This document shows, piece after piece, positions 7,416 to 16,983 of a stretch of 64,000 bases of DNA; the first letter of the stretch is position 1, and each line of letters starts with the position of its first letter. The notes below the pieces were generated by a model that was given only the letters and a program-made list of their open reading frames with translations, was not told where the DNA came from and searched no databases. Made by a program: the position numbers and the translations under genes. The DNA is from Burkholderia stagnalis (GTDB taxonomy: Bacteria; Pseudomonadota; Gammaproteobacteria; Burkholderiales; Burkholderiaceae). The DNA is taken from positions 310,001 through 374,000 of the forward strand of contig NZ_CADESW010000001.1 of NCBI RefSeq assembly GCF_902830275.1. The letters run 5' to 3'.

Positions 7416-10205
7416 TCACGCGTCGCCGTCGTGCATGCGCGAACGCGGCAGGTCGAGCGCGAGCCCGCTGCGCACCGCCTGGATGCGCGACGTGACGTTG
7501 AGCTTTTCGAAGATGTTCTTCAGGTGCCACTTGATCGTCTCCGGCGCGACGCGCAGCGCGCGGGCGATCTCCTTGTTCGACAGCCCGCGCGCGACATAGT
7601 CGAGGATCTCGACTTCGCGCGCACTCAGGTTGCCGGCCGTCTGCGCCGTCTCGGACCGCGCGGCCTGCGCACCGGCCGACTTGCGGTGCGCATCGAACGC
7701 CTGCGCCAGCTCGCGCACGTACCACGCGCTGACCTGCGGAAAACGCTCCGCCTGCGCCTGCATGCGCGCGATCAGCCGCTCGAGCACCGCGCCTTCGTCG
7801 ATGAACGTGCGCACGAGCCCGTTGCGCTGGCCGTATTCGAGCGCCTGCGCGAGCACGTCGAGCGCGGCGTCCGCGTGCCCCGCCTGCTCGAGCGCCGCCG
7901 CGCGCAGCGTCGCGGCCTGCGCGGCGAGCCAGTCGAACCCGCGCGCCGCGACCTGTTCGTGCACGGCCGCCATCAGGCTCGCCGCGTCGTGTTCGCGCTG
8001 GTCGCCGAGCAGCAGCCGCGCCTGCGCCGATTGCGCGATCTGCCACGTCTCGACGTAGCTCGACACCGCATCGGGCGGCGCGGCCGGCACCAGCGACGCA
8101 AGCGCATGCCCGAGCCGGTTCGCGCGCGTCAGGTTGCCTTCCTTCAGGTACAGGCGAATGCCGGTCGCCATGCACGCCACGCGCAGGCGCAGCCATTGCC
8201 GGCCGCAGGCGACATGGTCGGCCTCGTCGAGAATCTCGTGCGCGCGCACGGCCTGCCCGGCGTCGAACGCGAGCAGCGCGGCGGTCTGCATGAAGCGCTG
8301 CAGCGGCCCCAGCGAGCACGCCTGCATCGCGATCTGGAAGCGCTCGCGCTGCGCTTCCCGCACCTTCGCGAGGTCGTTCCATTCGTAGTAGATCGACGAC
8401 AGGTAGCCGGCCGACAGCGCCGTCGCCGCGGACAGCCGCCCCGCCGCGCGCTCGGCCGACTGCAGTGCCGCCTCGAAGGTCTTCGACGCGTCGTGCAGGC
8501 GCCCCGCGACGAATTCGGCCAAGCCCGACATGTTGCGCCGGTACACGTTCGCATAGAGCGGCACGTCGCCGTGCGCGGCCCGCTCCGCACGCGCGCGCAG
8601 CGCCAGCACGTCGTCGATGCGCCCCGCATAGCTCAGCCCGAAGATCAGCGTGGTCTGGCCGATCTGCTCGATCCACGAGCCGGGCTTCGGGCCGGCCGCC
8701 ATCACGCGCTCGCCGAGATGCAGCGATTCGGCGCTGCGATCCGACAGGGCCGCGATCAGCGAGCGCACCGCGAGCAGCTCGGTCGCGGTGACGTCGTCCG
8801 TGCCGAGCCGCCCCGCGTCGATATCCGCCTCGATCGCTTCGAGCGCGTGGCGCGCATCGACCGTCTGCATCGCGAGCGCCAGCGCCCACGCATGGGCGAC
8901 GCGCAGGCGCAGCCGCCCCTTCGATGCATGGTCGGGCAGCCGCGACACCCAGTCGAGCACCGTGCGCACGTCGCTCGCCGCGATGAACTTCATCGCGCAC
9001 GCCTCGACCCACGCCGCGGCCGCGTCGAAATCGCCGGCCGCGAGCGCGTGCCTCACCGCGTCCGGCCACTGGTGGCGGCCCGCATGCCATTCGCTCGCGC
9101 GCCGATGCAGCGCGGCGATCGTCCCGGGTTGCCGCAGCGCCAGTTCCTCGCGCAGATACTGCGAAAACAGCGCGTGATAGCGATACCATTCGCGCCCGCC
9201 ATCGATCGACTTGATGAACAGGTTGTGCACGCTCAGCCATTCGAGGCAGTCCGCGCCGTCGCGCGCGCCGGTCAGCGCGTCGCACAGCGGCGGCGTCATC
9301 CGGTCCAGCACCGCGGTGCAGAGCAGGAAATGCCGGATCGCGTCCGGCACGTGCGTCATCACGTTCTCGTTCAGGTAGGTGGCGATGCCCGCGCGCGCGT
9401 TGCCGACCTGCTCCGCGACGCGCGCCGCGTCGTTTTCGTCGCTTTCGTCGCGCAGCGCGAGCGCGGCGAGCTGCAGGCCCGACACCCAGCCTTCGGTCGC
9501 CGCGCGCAGCCGTTCTAGGCTGGCCGCGTCGAGCGCCTTCCCGGCCACCCGGTCGAAGAACGCGCGGGTTTCCTGTTCGTCGAAGCGCAGGTCGTCCGCG
9601 TCCACGCGCACGAGCTGGTCGCGCGATTCGAAATGGCTGAGCGGCAGCGCCGGCGTCGCGCGGCACGACAGCACGACGTGCAGGTTCGACGGCGCGTAGC
9701 GCAGCAACCCGAACACCGCGTCGTGTATCACCGGCGACGCGAGGCGGTCGAAATCGTCGAGCATCACGAACAGCTCGACGCCGGCCGCATCGAGCTCGTT
9801 GAGCAATTCGTCGAACACGACCTTCAGCGGAATCAGCGCGCGATCGCGCAGCAGGCGCTGCGCGCGGCTGCCGATGCCGCCCGTCGCGACGACGATCGAC
9901 TCGATCAGGTATGACGAGAAGATCGACGGGTTGTCGTCGTCCGGGTCGAGGCTGACCCACGCGACCTTCACGCCCGTCGACAGCAGCACGTTGCGCCACT
10001 CGGCGAGCAGCGTCGTCTTCCCGTAGCCGGCCGGCGCGCTGACGACCGTCAGCCGGCGCTCCAGGCCGCGCCTCAGCCGCCCGATCGGAATCGATCGCGG
10101 CACGAGCTCGCGCGCCAGCGCCGGCACCAGCTTGGTGCGCACCAGCACGTCGATCGCGTCGGCCTCGACGGACAGCGCCGCCTGCCTGCTTTTCCTGGAC
10201 GTCAT
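7416..10205 (-). CDS. MalT-like (LAL) ATP-dependent LuxR-family transcriptional regulator
   Basis: A 929-residue STAND-type activator. Walker A is APAGYGKTT at residues 57-65 and Walker B is LFVMLDDF at about 145-152. A long TPR-like middle region follows, and the C-terminal LuxR helix-turn-helix spans about 859-920 (NLSAREVEILDYVARGLSNK). This is the plan of MalT and AlkS: an inducer and ATP trigger assembly and DNA binding. The ATG at 10205 is preferred because GGGAGAA precedes it; the open frame extends 62 codons upstream without support. It lies near an AlkK-like acyl-CoA ligase, recalling the alkane/fatty-acid AlkS-AlkK pairing. GC-rich dyads cluster around this gene and may be its sites. 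Confidence 0.9.
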   Translation of the reverse strand: MTSRKSRQAALSVEADAIDVLVRTKLVPALARELVPRSIPIGRLRRGLERRLTVVSAPAGYGKTTLLAEWRNVLLSTGVKVAWVSLDPDDDNPSIFSSYLIESIVVATGGIGSRAQRLLRDRALIPLKVVFDELLNELDAAGVELFVMLDDFDRLASPVIHDAVFGLLRYAPSNLHVVLSCRATPALPLSHFESRDQLVRVDADDLRFDEQETRAFFDRVAGKALDAASLERLRAATEGWVSGLQLAALALRDESDENDAARVAEQVGNARAGIATYLNENVMTHVPDAIRHFLLCTAVLDRMTPPLCDALTGARDGADCLEWLSVHNLFIKSIDGGREWYRYHALFSQYLREELALRQPGTIAALHRRASEWHAGRHQWPDAVRHALAAGDFDAAAAWVEACAMKFIAASDVRTVLDWVSRLPDHASKGRLRLRVAHAWALALAMQTVDARHALEAIEADIDAGRLGTDDVTATELLAVRSLIAALSDRSAESLHLGERVMAAGPKPGSWIEQIGQTTLIFGLSYAGRIDDVLALRARAERAAHGDVPLYANVYRRNMSGLAEFVAGRLHDASKTFEAALQSAERAAGRLSAATALSAGYLSSIYYEWNDLAKVREAQRERFQIAMQACSLGPLQRFMQTAALLAFDAGQAVRAHEILDEADHVACGRQWLRLRVACMATGIRLYLKEGNLTRANRLGHALASLVPAAPPDAVSSYVETWQIAQSAQARLLLGDQREHDAASLMAAVHEQVAARGFDWLAAQAATLRAAALEQAGHADAALDVLAQALEYGQRNGLVRTFIDEGAVLERLIARMQAQAERFPQVSAWYVRELAQAFDAHRKSAGAQAARSETAQTAGNLSAREVEILDYVARGLSNKEIARALRVAPETIKWHLKNIFEKLNVTSRIQAVRSGLALDLPRSRMHDGDA

Positions 10206-10310
10206 TGTCGCGATGTTCTCCCGATGGCAACCGCACTCGGGCGCCCGGCCGGCGCGGGCGGCCGCGATGTTCCGCGTAACAGCATAAACATACGATGCCG
10301 GCCGCCGATA

Positions 10311-10327
10311 GTCAGGGTTCTCCTGAC
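10311..10327. promoter_or_regulatory. Inverted repeat between the LAL regulator and the NTF2-like gene
   Basis: GTCAGG-gttct-CCTGAC, six-base arms with a 5-base spacer, about 106 bp upstream of the LAL regulator start, following an AT-rich patch (taacagcataaacatacga) that could hold a promoter. It is a possible operator, with weak evidence beyond the symmetry. The rest of the 332-bp gap holds dyad C and a short CGGTCGCGC direct repeat. Confidence 0.3.
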
Positions 10328-10419
10328 CGGGCCATGCGGCATCGTCCGGCCGGTCGCGCCGGTCGCGCCGGTCGAATGCAAAGGCTCGCATTCTTGTCGA
10401 TCGGCCGCCGGCCGATCAG

Positions 10420-10435
10420 CCCCCCATTCGGGGGG
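10420..10435. promoter_or_regulatory. C6-N4-G6 dyad C between the LAL regulator and the NTF2-like gene
   Basis: CCCCCC-ATTC-GGGGGG, preceded by CAG. It lies 103 bp upstream of the NTF2-like start and 215 bp upstream of the LAL regulator start, so it could serve either divergent gene. It is one of two copies with complete six-base arms. Confidence 0.45.
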
Positions 10436-10537
10436 TTACGCCGATGCGGGCCGCCGCTTCATGCTGGGCGCTCGACGATGCGGCCGGCATGCGCCCGCTC
10501 GCGTCCACCGTTGCGCGCCCGTGCGCAGGGAGCCGCC

Positions 10538-10957
10538 ATGAATTGCAGCGAAATCGCCGAAGCGTTCTTCGATCGCTATCGGCGCCACGACATCGACGGC
10601 ATGCTCGCGCTGTGCGCCGAGCATGCGACGATCGACTACGTGCCGCTCGATGCGGCCGGGCCGGCCGCCGTGCAGGGCAAGGCGATCTGGGCATCGCTGA
10701 TCGACGCCTTTCCGGATCTGTCGAACGAAATCACCGCGCTCCACCCCGACAGCGCCGGCCGTCACGTGACGGTCGAGGTGACGATCGGCGGCACGCAGGC
10801 GCGCGATTTCCTCGGCATCGCGAATCGCGGCCATGCGTTCTCGCTGAAGCACGCGTTCATCCTTGAACTCGACGCCGCGGGACGCATCGCGCGAATCCGC
10901 GCGTACTGGGACAACGCGCGGCTGTTCGACGATCTCGGCGGGACGACGCGCGGCTGA
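10538..10957 (+). CDS. NTF2/SnoaL-like protein
   Basis: A 139-residue single-domain protein with the NTF2-like cone fold pattern: an N-terminal helix (IAEAFFDRYRRHDIDGMLAL), then strands such as GRHVTVEVTIGGTQ and a C-terminal RIARIRAYWDNARLF strand. SnoaL-like proteins include polyketide cyclases, epoxide hydrolases and steroid isomerases, so the reaction cannot be read from sequence. The ATG at 10538 follows AGGGAG. It is divergent from the LAL regulator and converges on the acyl-CoA ligase with 13 bp between stops. Confidence 0.8.
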   Translation: MNCSEIAEAFFDRYRRHDIDGMLALCAEHATIDYVPLDAAGPAAVQGKAIWASLIDAFPDLSNEITALHPDSAGRHVTVEVTIGGTQARDFLGIANRGHAFSLKHAFILELDAAGRIARIRAYWDNARLFDDLGGTTRG

Positions 10958-10970
10958 CCGCGCGTGCGCG

Positions 10971-12638
10971 TCACGCGTCCTGGTAGCGCTCGCGCAGCGC
11001 CCGCTTGTTGATCTTGCCGACGCTGGTGCGCTCGATCGACGCGACGATCAGCAGCTTCTCCGGCACCGCGTAGCGCGAGATCAGCCCGCGATCGGCGACG
11101 CCCTTCACGTGCGCCTGCAGCTCGGCCGGCCCGACGCGCCCGACATGGGTGTCGGCCAGCACGACGAGCGCCAGCGGCCGCTCGCCCCACTTCGCATCCT
11201 TGACGCCGATCACCGCGGCTTCGCGCACCGCCGGATGCCGCGACAGGATGTCCTCGAGCGCCAGCGACGACACCCACTCGCCGCCGGTCTTGATCACGTC
11301 CTTGATGCGGTCGGTGATCTGCAGGCAGCCGTCCTTGTCGATCACGCCGATGTCGTTCGTATGCAGATAGCCGCCTTCCCACAGCGCCGCCGACGCGGCC
11401 TCGTCGCCCAGATAGCCGTCGGTCGCCCACGGCATGCGCACCACCACCTCGCCGCTCGAGCGGCCGTCGTGCGGCACGTCGCGCAGGTTCGCATCGACGA
11501 TGCGCAGGTCGACGAGCGGCAGCGGCAGCCCCGTGCGCGTGCGGCGCGCGACGTCGTCGCCGCACGGCGCGTCTGCGCCGCCAGCGGGCGGGTCGACCTG
11601 CGCGATCGTCATCAGCGGGCAGGTTTCCGACATCCCGTAGCCGGTATACACGTCGATGCCGCGCGCGAGCGCCGCACGCGCCAGCCCGTCCGACAGCGGC
11701 GAGCCGCCGACGAGCACCTTCCACGACGACAGGTCGACCGACGCCGACGCCGGGCTGTCCAGGATCATCCCGAGCAGCGTCGGCACGCAATGCGAGAACG
11801 TGACCGACTCGCGCGCGATCAGCGCGAGCAAACCGTCCGGCGCATAGCGGCCCGGATACACCTGCTTGAGCCCGAGCGCGGTCGCGATGTACGGCATGCC
11901 CCATGCATGCACGTGGAACATCGGCGTGATCGGCATGTACACGTCGTCGCGGTGCACGCGCCCGCGCTCGCGCGCGCTCGACAGCGCCGCCATTCCCGCG
12001 AGCGTGTGCAGCACGAGCTGGCGATGGGTGAACGCGACGCCCTTCGGCAGCCCGGTCGTGCCGGTCGTGTAGAACGTGGTCGCGCGCGTGTTCTCGTCGA
12101 AATCGGGGAACACGAAATCGGGCGAGCCGCCGGCCACCAGGTTTTCGTACTCGTCGACGAAGCCGTCGGGCAGCGCCGTCGGCTCGCCGTCGCCGATCAG
12201 CACGAAGCGGCGCACCGTCTCGAGCCGCGCGCGCAGGCCGTCGAGCAACGGCAGGAAGTCGCGATGGACGAGCACGATGCGCGCGCCCGAGTGGTTCAGC
12301 GTATGGAGCAGCTGGTCGGGCGACAGCCGGACGTTCGCGGTCATCAGCACCGCGCCCATCATCGGCACCGCGAAGTAGCACTCGAGGTAGCGGTGACTGT
12401 CCCAGTCCATCACGGCCACCGTGTCGCCGGGCGCGACGCCGGCCGCCGACAGCCCGCTGGCAAGCTGCCCGACACGGTGCCGGAACGTCCAGTAGTCGTA
12501 CCGGACCTGGTCGCTGTAGACGATCGCCTGCTCGGGCCGCGTCGCGAGCGGCGTATGCAGCAGCTGCTTGATCAGCAGCGGGTACGCGCAGGCGGACGAT
12601 GCCGGGGCCGCCGGCGCAGGCGTGGACGACTCATTCAT
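10971..12638 (-). CDS. AMP-dependent fatty acyl-CoA synthetase, AlkK-like
   Basis: A 555-residue acyl-adenylate/CoA ligase that activates a carboxylic acid with ATP and CoA. The ATP-binding loop is YTTGTTGLPKG, the adenylate motif is YTGYGMSETCP, and the C-terminal hinge and catalytic lysine lie in DRIKDVIKTGGEW and SVGKINKRAL. The HVHAWGMPY region and the overall length resemble medium-chain AlkK-type ligases. The ATG at 12638 is chosen because GGAGG lies six bases before it; the upstream ATG at 12650 overlaps that site. It sits close to the LAL regulator, as AlkK does with AlkS. Chain-length preference is inferred. Confidence 0.88.
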   Translation of the reverse strand: MNESSTPAPAAPASSACAYPLLIKQLLHTPLATRPEQAIVYSDQVRYDYWTFRHRVGQLASGLSAAGVAPGDTVAVMDWDSHRYLECYFAVPMMGAVLMTANVRLSPDQLLHTLNHSGARIVLVHRDFLPLLDGLRARLETVRRFVLIGDGEPTALPDGFVDEYENLVAGGSPDFVFPDFDENTRATTFYTTGTTGLPKGVAFTHRQLVLHTLAGMAALSSARERGRVHRDDVYMPITPMFHVHAWGMPYIATALGLKQVYPGRYAPDGLLALIARESVTFSHCVPTLLGMILDSPASASVDLSSWKVLVGGSPLSDGLARAALARGIDVYTGYGMSETCPLMTIAQVDPPAGGADAPCGDDVARRTRTGLPLPLVDLRIVDANLRDVPHDGRSSGEVVVRMPWATDGYLGDEAASAALWEGGYLHTNDIGVIDKDGCLQITDRIKDVIKTGGEWVSSLALEDILSRHPAVREAAVIGVKDAKWGERPLALVVLADTHVGRVGPAELQAHVKGVADRGLISRYAVPEKLLIVASIERTSVGKINKRALRERYQDA

Positions 12639-12854
12639 GAATGCCTCCATAAGCGGACGACGATTGCCGATGCGGCCGCGCCCGCCGCCGACACCGGTGA
12701 CCGGGGTCGTGCTGCGGGGCGCGTCGGACCGCGAAACCGTGGCGTCTCCTCTTCATTCCTATGCGGGAATGCATGCGAAACGGCCGGCCGGAAGCGGTGC
12801 GCCGCCCGAGCCGGAATGTCGACCACGATACCCAGCGGCCACCGGCCGGACACC

Positions 12855-12870
12855 CCCCCTGTCAGGGGGT
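12855..12870. promoter_or_regulatory. C6-N4-G6-type dyad D between the acyl-CoA ligase and hchA
   Basis: CCCCCT-GTCA-GGGGGT, with further symmetry as CCCCCTG-T-CAGGGGG. It lies 217 bp upstream of the acyl-CoA ligase start and 173 bp upstream of hchA, within a 404-bp divergent gap. Confidence 0.4.
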
Positions 12871-12917
12871 GAGCCGGCGCCGCGCGCGCCATGCAGAAGG
12901 ATCGCGTTCGTGTCAGC

Positions 12918-12933
12918 CCACCTGTTCGGGGGG
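12918..12933. promoter_or_regulatory. Degenerate C6-N4-G6-type dyad E upstream of hchA
   Basis: CCACCT-GTTC-GGGGGG, preceded by CAGC. The right arm is complete and the left arm keeps four of six cytosines. It lies 110 bp upstream of the hchA start and 47 bp beyond dyad D. Confidence 0.3.
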
Positions 12934-13042
12934 GACGCACGCGCCGGACGCAACGGTAAGATTCGCCCGAAGGCGTCCCGCGGCGAGCGCGTGGGCGCCC
13001 ATTGCGGCCCGCCGTAAGTTCCAACCCGAGAAAGGAGTAGCC

Positions 13043-13924
13043 ATGACTTCCGAACGCCAGGACCTGGACAAAGCGCCCACCCCCGATCCCGCCGAGAACA
13101 ATGCGTTCTTCCCTTCGCCCTACTCCCTGTCGATGTACACGTCGTCGAAAACGGACTTCGACGGCACGGATTACCCGAATCCGTACCGGGGCGGCAAGTG
13201 GAAAGTCCTGATGATTGCGAGCGACGAGCGCTACATCCTGATGACCAACGGCAAGATGTTCTCGACCGGCAATCACCCGGTCGAGATGCTGCTGCCGATG
13301 TATCACATGGACAAGGCCGGCTTCGAGATCGACATCGCGACGCTGTCCGGCAACCCCGCGAAGCTCGAACTGTGGGCGATGCCCGGCGAGGACGAGGCCG
13401 TCCAGGGCACCTACCGGAAATACCTGCCGAAGCTGAAGGCGCCGCTGAAGCTGTCCGACGTGCTGGAAAGCAGCCTCGGCGCGGATTCGCCGTATATCGC
13501 CGTGTTCGTGCCGGGCGGCCACGGCGTGCTGGCCGGCATCCCGCACAGCCGGGAAGTCAAGCGCACGCTGCAGTGGGCGCTGGACCACGACCGGCACATC
13601 GTCACGCTGTGCCACGGCCCGTCGTGCCTGCTGGCGTCGGCCGTCGACGAGGATCCGGACCGCTATCCGTTCAAGGGCTACGAAATCTGCGTGTTCCCCG
13701 ATTCGCTGGACAAGGGGGCGAACCTCGACATCGGCTACATGCCGGGCCCGCTGCCCTGGCTCGTCGGCGAAAGCCTCGAGAAGCTCGGCGTCACGGTGCT
13801 GAACCGGGACATCACCGGCCGCTGCCATCAGGACCGCAAGCTGATCACCGGCGACAGCCCGCTCGCGTCCAACAATATCGGCAAGCTCGCCGCGGCGGCG
13901 TTGCTCGAGGCCGTCGCGCGGTAA
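13043..13924 (+). CDS. hchA: Glyoxalase III / molecular chaperone HchA (Hsp31)
   Basis: A 293-residue DJ-1/PfpI-superfamily protein that converts methylglyoxal to lactate without glutathione and also acts as a holding chaperone and deglycase. The nucleophile elbow is TLCHGPSC with Cys190 and His191; Glu81 (HPVEML) and Asp220 are the likely remaining catalytic residues. The N-terminal extension [20 protein letters not shown] is specific to Hsp31. AAAGGAG precedes the ATG. It is divergent from the acyl-CoA ligase and downstream of two GC-rich dyads. Confidence 0.94.
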   Translation: MTSERQDLDKAPTPDPAENNAFFPSPYSLSMYTSSKTDFDGTDYPNPYRGGKWKVLMIASDERYILMTNGKMFSTGNHPVEMLLPMYHMDKAGFEIDIATLSGNPAKLELWAMPGEDEAVQGTYRKYLPKLKAPLKLSDVLESSLGADSPYIAVFVPGGHGVLAGIPHSREVKRTLQWALDHDRHIVTLCHGPSCLLASAVDEDPDRYPFKGYEICVFPDSLDKGANLDIGYMPGPLPWLVGESLEKLGVTVLNRDITGRCHQDRKLITGDSPLASNNIGKLAAAALLEAVAR

Positions 13925-14005
13925 GCGTCCTGCGGGCGCTGCGTCGCGCCGCGGCCGGCCGTCGATCCGCCGGCGCGACGCAGCCCGCTCTCGACGCGCT
14001 CGGCC

Positions 14006-14416
14006 TCACTCCGCCGCCGGCGTCTCGTGCAAATGCCGCCACACGATGCGTCCGCGAGCGTCGCGCTCGAACACGGCGGTCGAGCGCCGCACGGTGCGCC
14101 GCCCTGCGTCGTCGGCCTGCGTCTCGCGATAGCCGATCGCCGCGCCGCCGTCCCATTCGGCGATCACCTGCAGCGCGTCGATCTCGATCCGCAGCCCGGG
14201 GCGCGCGCCGTGCCCCTGCGAGAACAGCGCGTCGACACCTGCGAAATCGATCGCCGCGCCCTGCAGCGTGATCATCGTGAACCGCGGCGAGAAACGGGCA
14301 AGCAGCCGCGCGAGCACCGGCGCGGACCGCCCGCCGGCCGCGTGGCCGGACAGCCATTGCTCGATATCGACATGCGCGTCGACGACTTCCTGGAAATACG
14401 GATTCGGCAGGTTCAT
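14006..14416 (-). CDS. SnoaL/DUF4440-like protein
   Basis: A 136-residue NTF2-fold protein beginning MNLPNPYFQEVVDAHVDIEQWL. Later strands include FTMITLQGAAIDFAG and GGAAIGYRETQ, and the C-terminus is RGRIVWRHLHE. AAGGA lies six bases before this ATG; a longer frame (20 codons upstream) overlaps the MFS gene and has no ribosome-binding site. It follows the MFS pump with a 10-bp gap and so is probably co-transcribed with it. DUF4440-type proteins are often annotated as of unknown function, and nothing here says more. Confidence 0.8.
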   Translation of the reverse strand: MNLPNPYFQEVVDAHVDIEQWLSGHAAGGRSAPVLARLLARFSPRFTMITLQGAAIDFAGVDALFSQGHGARPGLRIEIDALQVIAEWDGGAAIGYRETQADDAGRRTVRRSTAVFERDARGRIVWRHLHETPAAE

Positions 14417-14426
14417 GGGTGGTCCT

Positions 14427-15812
14427 TCACGATTGTCGGGAAACCGGTTGTGCGCTGCTCGAGCCGCGCGGCGCAAGCCGTGCGACGAGCAGCAGCGGGA
14501 TCAGCGTCAACAGCGCCGCCAGCACGAAGCTTTGCCGGTAAGGCAGCAGCGCAGCGCCGCCCGCGGCGAGCGACGACAGCCCGTTGAACGCGCTGCCGAG
14601 CACCGCCACGCCGACACAGAAGCTCAGTTGCCGATTCAGGTTCCATAGCGCGCTCGCGTCGCCCATGCGGTCCGCCGGCACGTCGATGAACGCGGCGCTC
14701 TGCGCGGTGCTCGTGCACAGGCTCGCGCCGAAGCCCATCGCGGCGAACGCGGCCACGCGCCCCGCTTCGAACGCGGCGAGCGGGGTCGCGAGCAGCAGGA
14801 TGCCCGCGCAATCGACCGCGATCCCGCATGCGAACAGCGGCCTCGGGCCCCAGCGCGCGAACCCGCGGCGTGTCGTCGCGATCGCGCAGCACGACGCGAT
14901 CGCCCACGGCAGCATCAGCGCGCCCGCATGCGCGGCGCTCAGCCCCAGTTCGTTCTGCAGATACAGCGCGGCGACGAGATTGACGCCGGCGAACACGCCC
15001 GGCACGCACAGATAGACGACGACACCCGCGCGCAGCAGCGGCTGCGCGAGCAGCCGCAGGTCGAGCAACGGCGCGGCCGCACGACGCGCGTGCGCCACGT
15101 AGCCGAGCCCGGCGGCGCCCGCGGCCATGAGCATCGCGAGCGCGAGCCGGCCCGCACCGGGCCGGCCGGCAAACGTCAGGCCGAGCAGCAGCGCGACGAG
15201 CGCGGCGGCGCTCAGGCCGAGCCCCGGCCAGTCGAGCGGCGCCGGCCGCGCACCCGCGCGGTCGGCCGGCAGCCACGCGAATGCGAGCCCGCCGGTCGCA
15301 ACTGCAAGCGGCAGCATGCCGACGAAGATCGCGCGCCACGACATCCGGTCGACGATAAGCCCGCCGATCGCGGGCGACAGCGCCGGCACGAGCAGCGCGA
15401 CCATCATCACGACCGACGTCAGGTGCGCGCGTGCGTCCGGCGGATACGCGCGATACGCGAGCGCCTGCCCGACCGGAATCAGCAGGCCGCCGCCGAGCCC
15501 CTGCGCCAGCCGCCACGCGAGTAGCGCGCCGATCGACGCGGCACGCGCGACACCGAGGCTCGCGAACCCGAACAGCAGCAGCGATGCGATCAGCACCCGC
15601 CGCTCGCCGAAGCGGCGCGCGAGCCATGCGCCGAGCGGAATCACGACGGTCAGGCCGAGCACGTACGTGTTGCCGACCCACGCGAGCTGCGCGACCGATG
15701 CGTGCAGCTCGCGCTGCAGCGCCGGATACGCGGCGTTGAGCATGAACATGCACGCGAGATCGATGGCGAACCCGAGCAGATAGACGGCGGCAACCCTGGA
15801 ACGAGCGGACAT
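14427..15812 (-). CDS. MFS multidrug transporter, DHA2 (14-helix) type
   Basis: A 461-residue major facilitator with about 14 hydrophobic helices. It shows a GAWLARRFGERRVLI loop between helices 2 and 3 (motif A position) and LVPALSPAIGGLIVDRMSWR, the antiporter motif C region of drug exporters. The divergent LysR gene at 16060 is probably its regulator, and an NTF2-like gene follows 10 bp downstream. Substrate unknown. Confidence 0.87.
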   Translation of the reverse strand: MSARSRVAAVYLLGFAIDLACMFMLNAAYPALQRELHASVAQLAWVGNTYVLGLTVVIPLGAWLARRFGERRVLIASLLLFGFASLGVARAASIGALLAWRLAQGLGGGLLIPVGQALAYRAYPPDARAHLTSVVMMVALLVPALSPAIGGLIVDRMSWRAIFVGMLPLAVATGGLAFAWLPADRAGARPAPLDWPGLGLSAAALVALLLGLTFAGRPGAGRLALAMLMAAGAAGLGYVAHARRAAAPLLDLRLLAQPLLRAGVVVYLCVPGVFAGVNLVAALYLQNELGLSAAHAGALMLPWAIASCCAIATTRRGFARWGPRPLFACGIAVDCAGILLLATPLAAFEAGRVAAFAAMGFGASLCTSTAQSAAFIDVPADRMGDASALWNLNRQLSFCVGVAVLGSAFNGLSSLAAGGAALLPYRQSFVLAALLTLIPLLLVARLAPRGSSSAQPVSRQS

Positions 15813-16059
15813 GTCGGCGGAAATCGAACGAAACGCCGCAGTTTAGGGGCCGGCCGCGGCGCCGGTAAGGCTGGCGACGCGAACAGTCCCGTCGAAAAAT
15901 CATGACAATCCGGGGCGGCACGCAGGGCGGCAGCGGCGGCTAAGCCCCACGCCAAGGCGGCGCTCAGCGCGGCAAACGGCGGCAATGCCCCACGCCGCCG
16001 CACATTCCCGGTACCCTTCGCTCCGGACTTCGTTTTCAAGCAGGGTGATCGACACAACC

Positions 16060-16974
16060 ATGGTGAGCCTCGATCGTTTCGCGATCTTCCGCGCCGTCGT
16101 CGAAGCGGGATCGTTCACGGCCGCCGCGGCCGCGCTGAACCAGGCGCGCGCGGCCGTCAGCTTCAACGTGAAGCAGCTCGAAACCGAGCTCGGCGTGACG
16201 CTGCTCACGCGAACGACGCGCCGGGTCGCCTTGACGGACGCAGGCGAACGCTTCTACGCGCGCTGCGTGCGCGTGCTCGACGAAGCCGACGGCGCGATCG
16301 ACGACGCACGCGGCGAGCACGGCGGCATGCACGGCAGCCTGCGGGTGACGTCGACGGTCGAATACGCGTCGCGGGTCGTCGCGCCCGCGCTGCATGCGTT
16401 CACGCAGCGGCACCCCGCGCTGCGGGTGCGGCTCGACACGCATACGGCGCAGGCGGATCTCGTGCGCGACCGCTTCGACGTCGCGATCCGGCTCGGCCGC
16501 TCCGAGCAGTTCCGGGATCTGCCGTATCGCGGCGTGTGCCTCGGCACGTATGAAGTGCGGCCGGTGATGACGCCCGGCCTGGCCGCACGCGCCGGCGTGC
16601 CGCGCATCGACTCCCCCGACGCGCTGGCCCGCCTGCCGCAGCTCGGCCACAGCCGGCTGGAACGGATCGCCGCATGGCCGCTCGTGCACCGCGACGGCAG
16701 CGAGCAGGTGTTCCGGCCGGCCGCGAAGCCGCAGCTCGTGGTGGACAACGCGTCGGTGCTGCAAGCGCTTGCGCGGCAAGGCAGCGGCGTCGCGCTGCTG
16801 CCGGAATGGCTGGTGCGCGACGATCTCGCGAGCGGCGCGCTGGTCGACGCGCTGCCCGATTACCGGTTTCCGCGGCAGAGCGTGTACGCGCTGTACGTAT
16901 CGACCCCGCACGTGCCGCAGAAGGTGCGCGCGTGGGTCGATTTCATGAAGGCATATTTGAAGAAGGCGGGCTGA
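16060..16974 (+). CDS. LysR-family transcriptional regulator
   Basis: A 304-residue regulator with a helix-turn-helix in the first 60 residues (SFTAAAAALNQARAAVSFNV) and the LTRTTRRVALTDAGERFYAR segment of CrgA-like LysR proteins. The start MVSLDRFAIF fits the family; an upstream in-frame ATG adds 25 residues without domain support. It is divergent from the DHA2 pump (247 bp between starts), the classical LysR arrangement, so that pump is the likely target. Confidence 0.9.
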   Translation: MVSLDRFAIFRAVVEAGSFTAAAAALNQARAAVSFNVKQLETELGVTLLTRTTRRVALTDAGERFYARCVRVLDEADGAIDDARGEHGGMHGSLRVTSTVEYASRVVAPALHAFTQRHPALRVRLDTHTAQADLVRDRFDVAIRLGRSEQFRDLPYRGVCLGTYEVRPVMTPGLAARAGVPRIDSPDALARLPQLGHSRLERIAAWPLVHRDGSEQVFRPAAKPQLVVDNASVLQALARQGSGVALLPEWLVRDDLASGALVDALPDYRFPRQSVYALYVSTPHVPQKVRAWVDFMKAYLKKAG

Positions 16975-16983
16975 CGCGCCGGC

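Noticed and set aside
10345-10375. Short CGGTCGCGC direct repeats
   Set aside because: Only about three partial copies of a simple GC-rich unit; no sign of a functional array or CRISPR.
10206-10391. N-terminal extension of the LAL regulator by 62 codons
   Set aside because: The extension is Arg-rich and lacks motifs, while the ATG at 10205 has a ribosome-binding site and leads directly into the family's N-terminal region.
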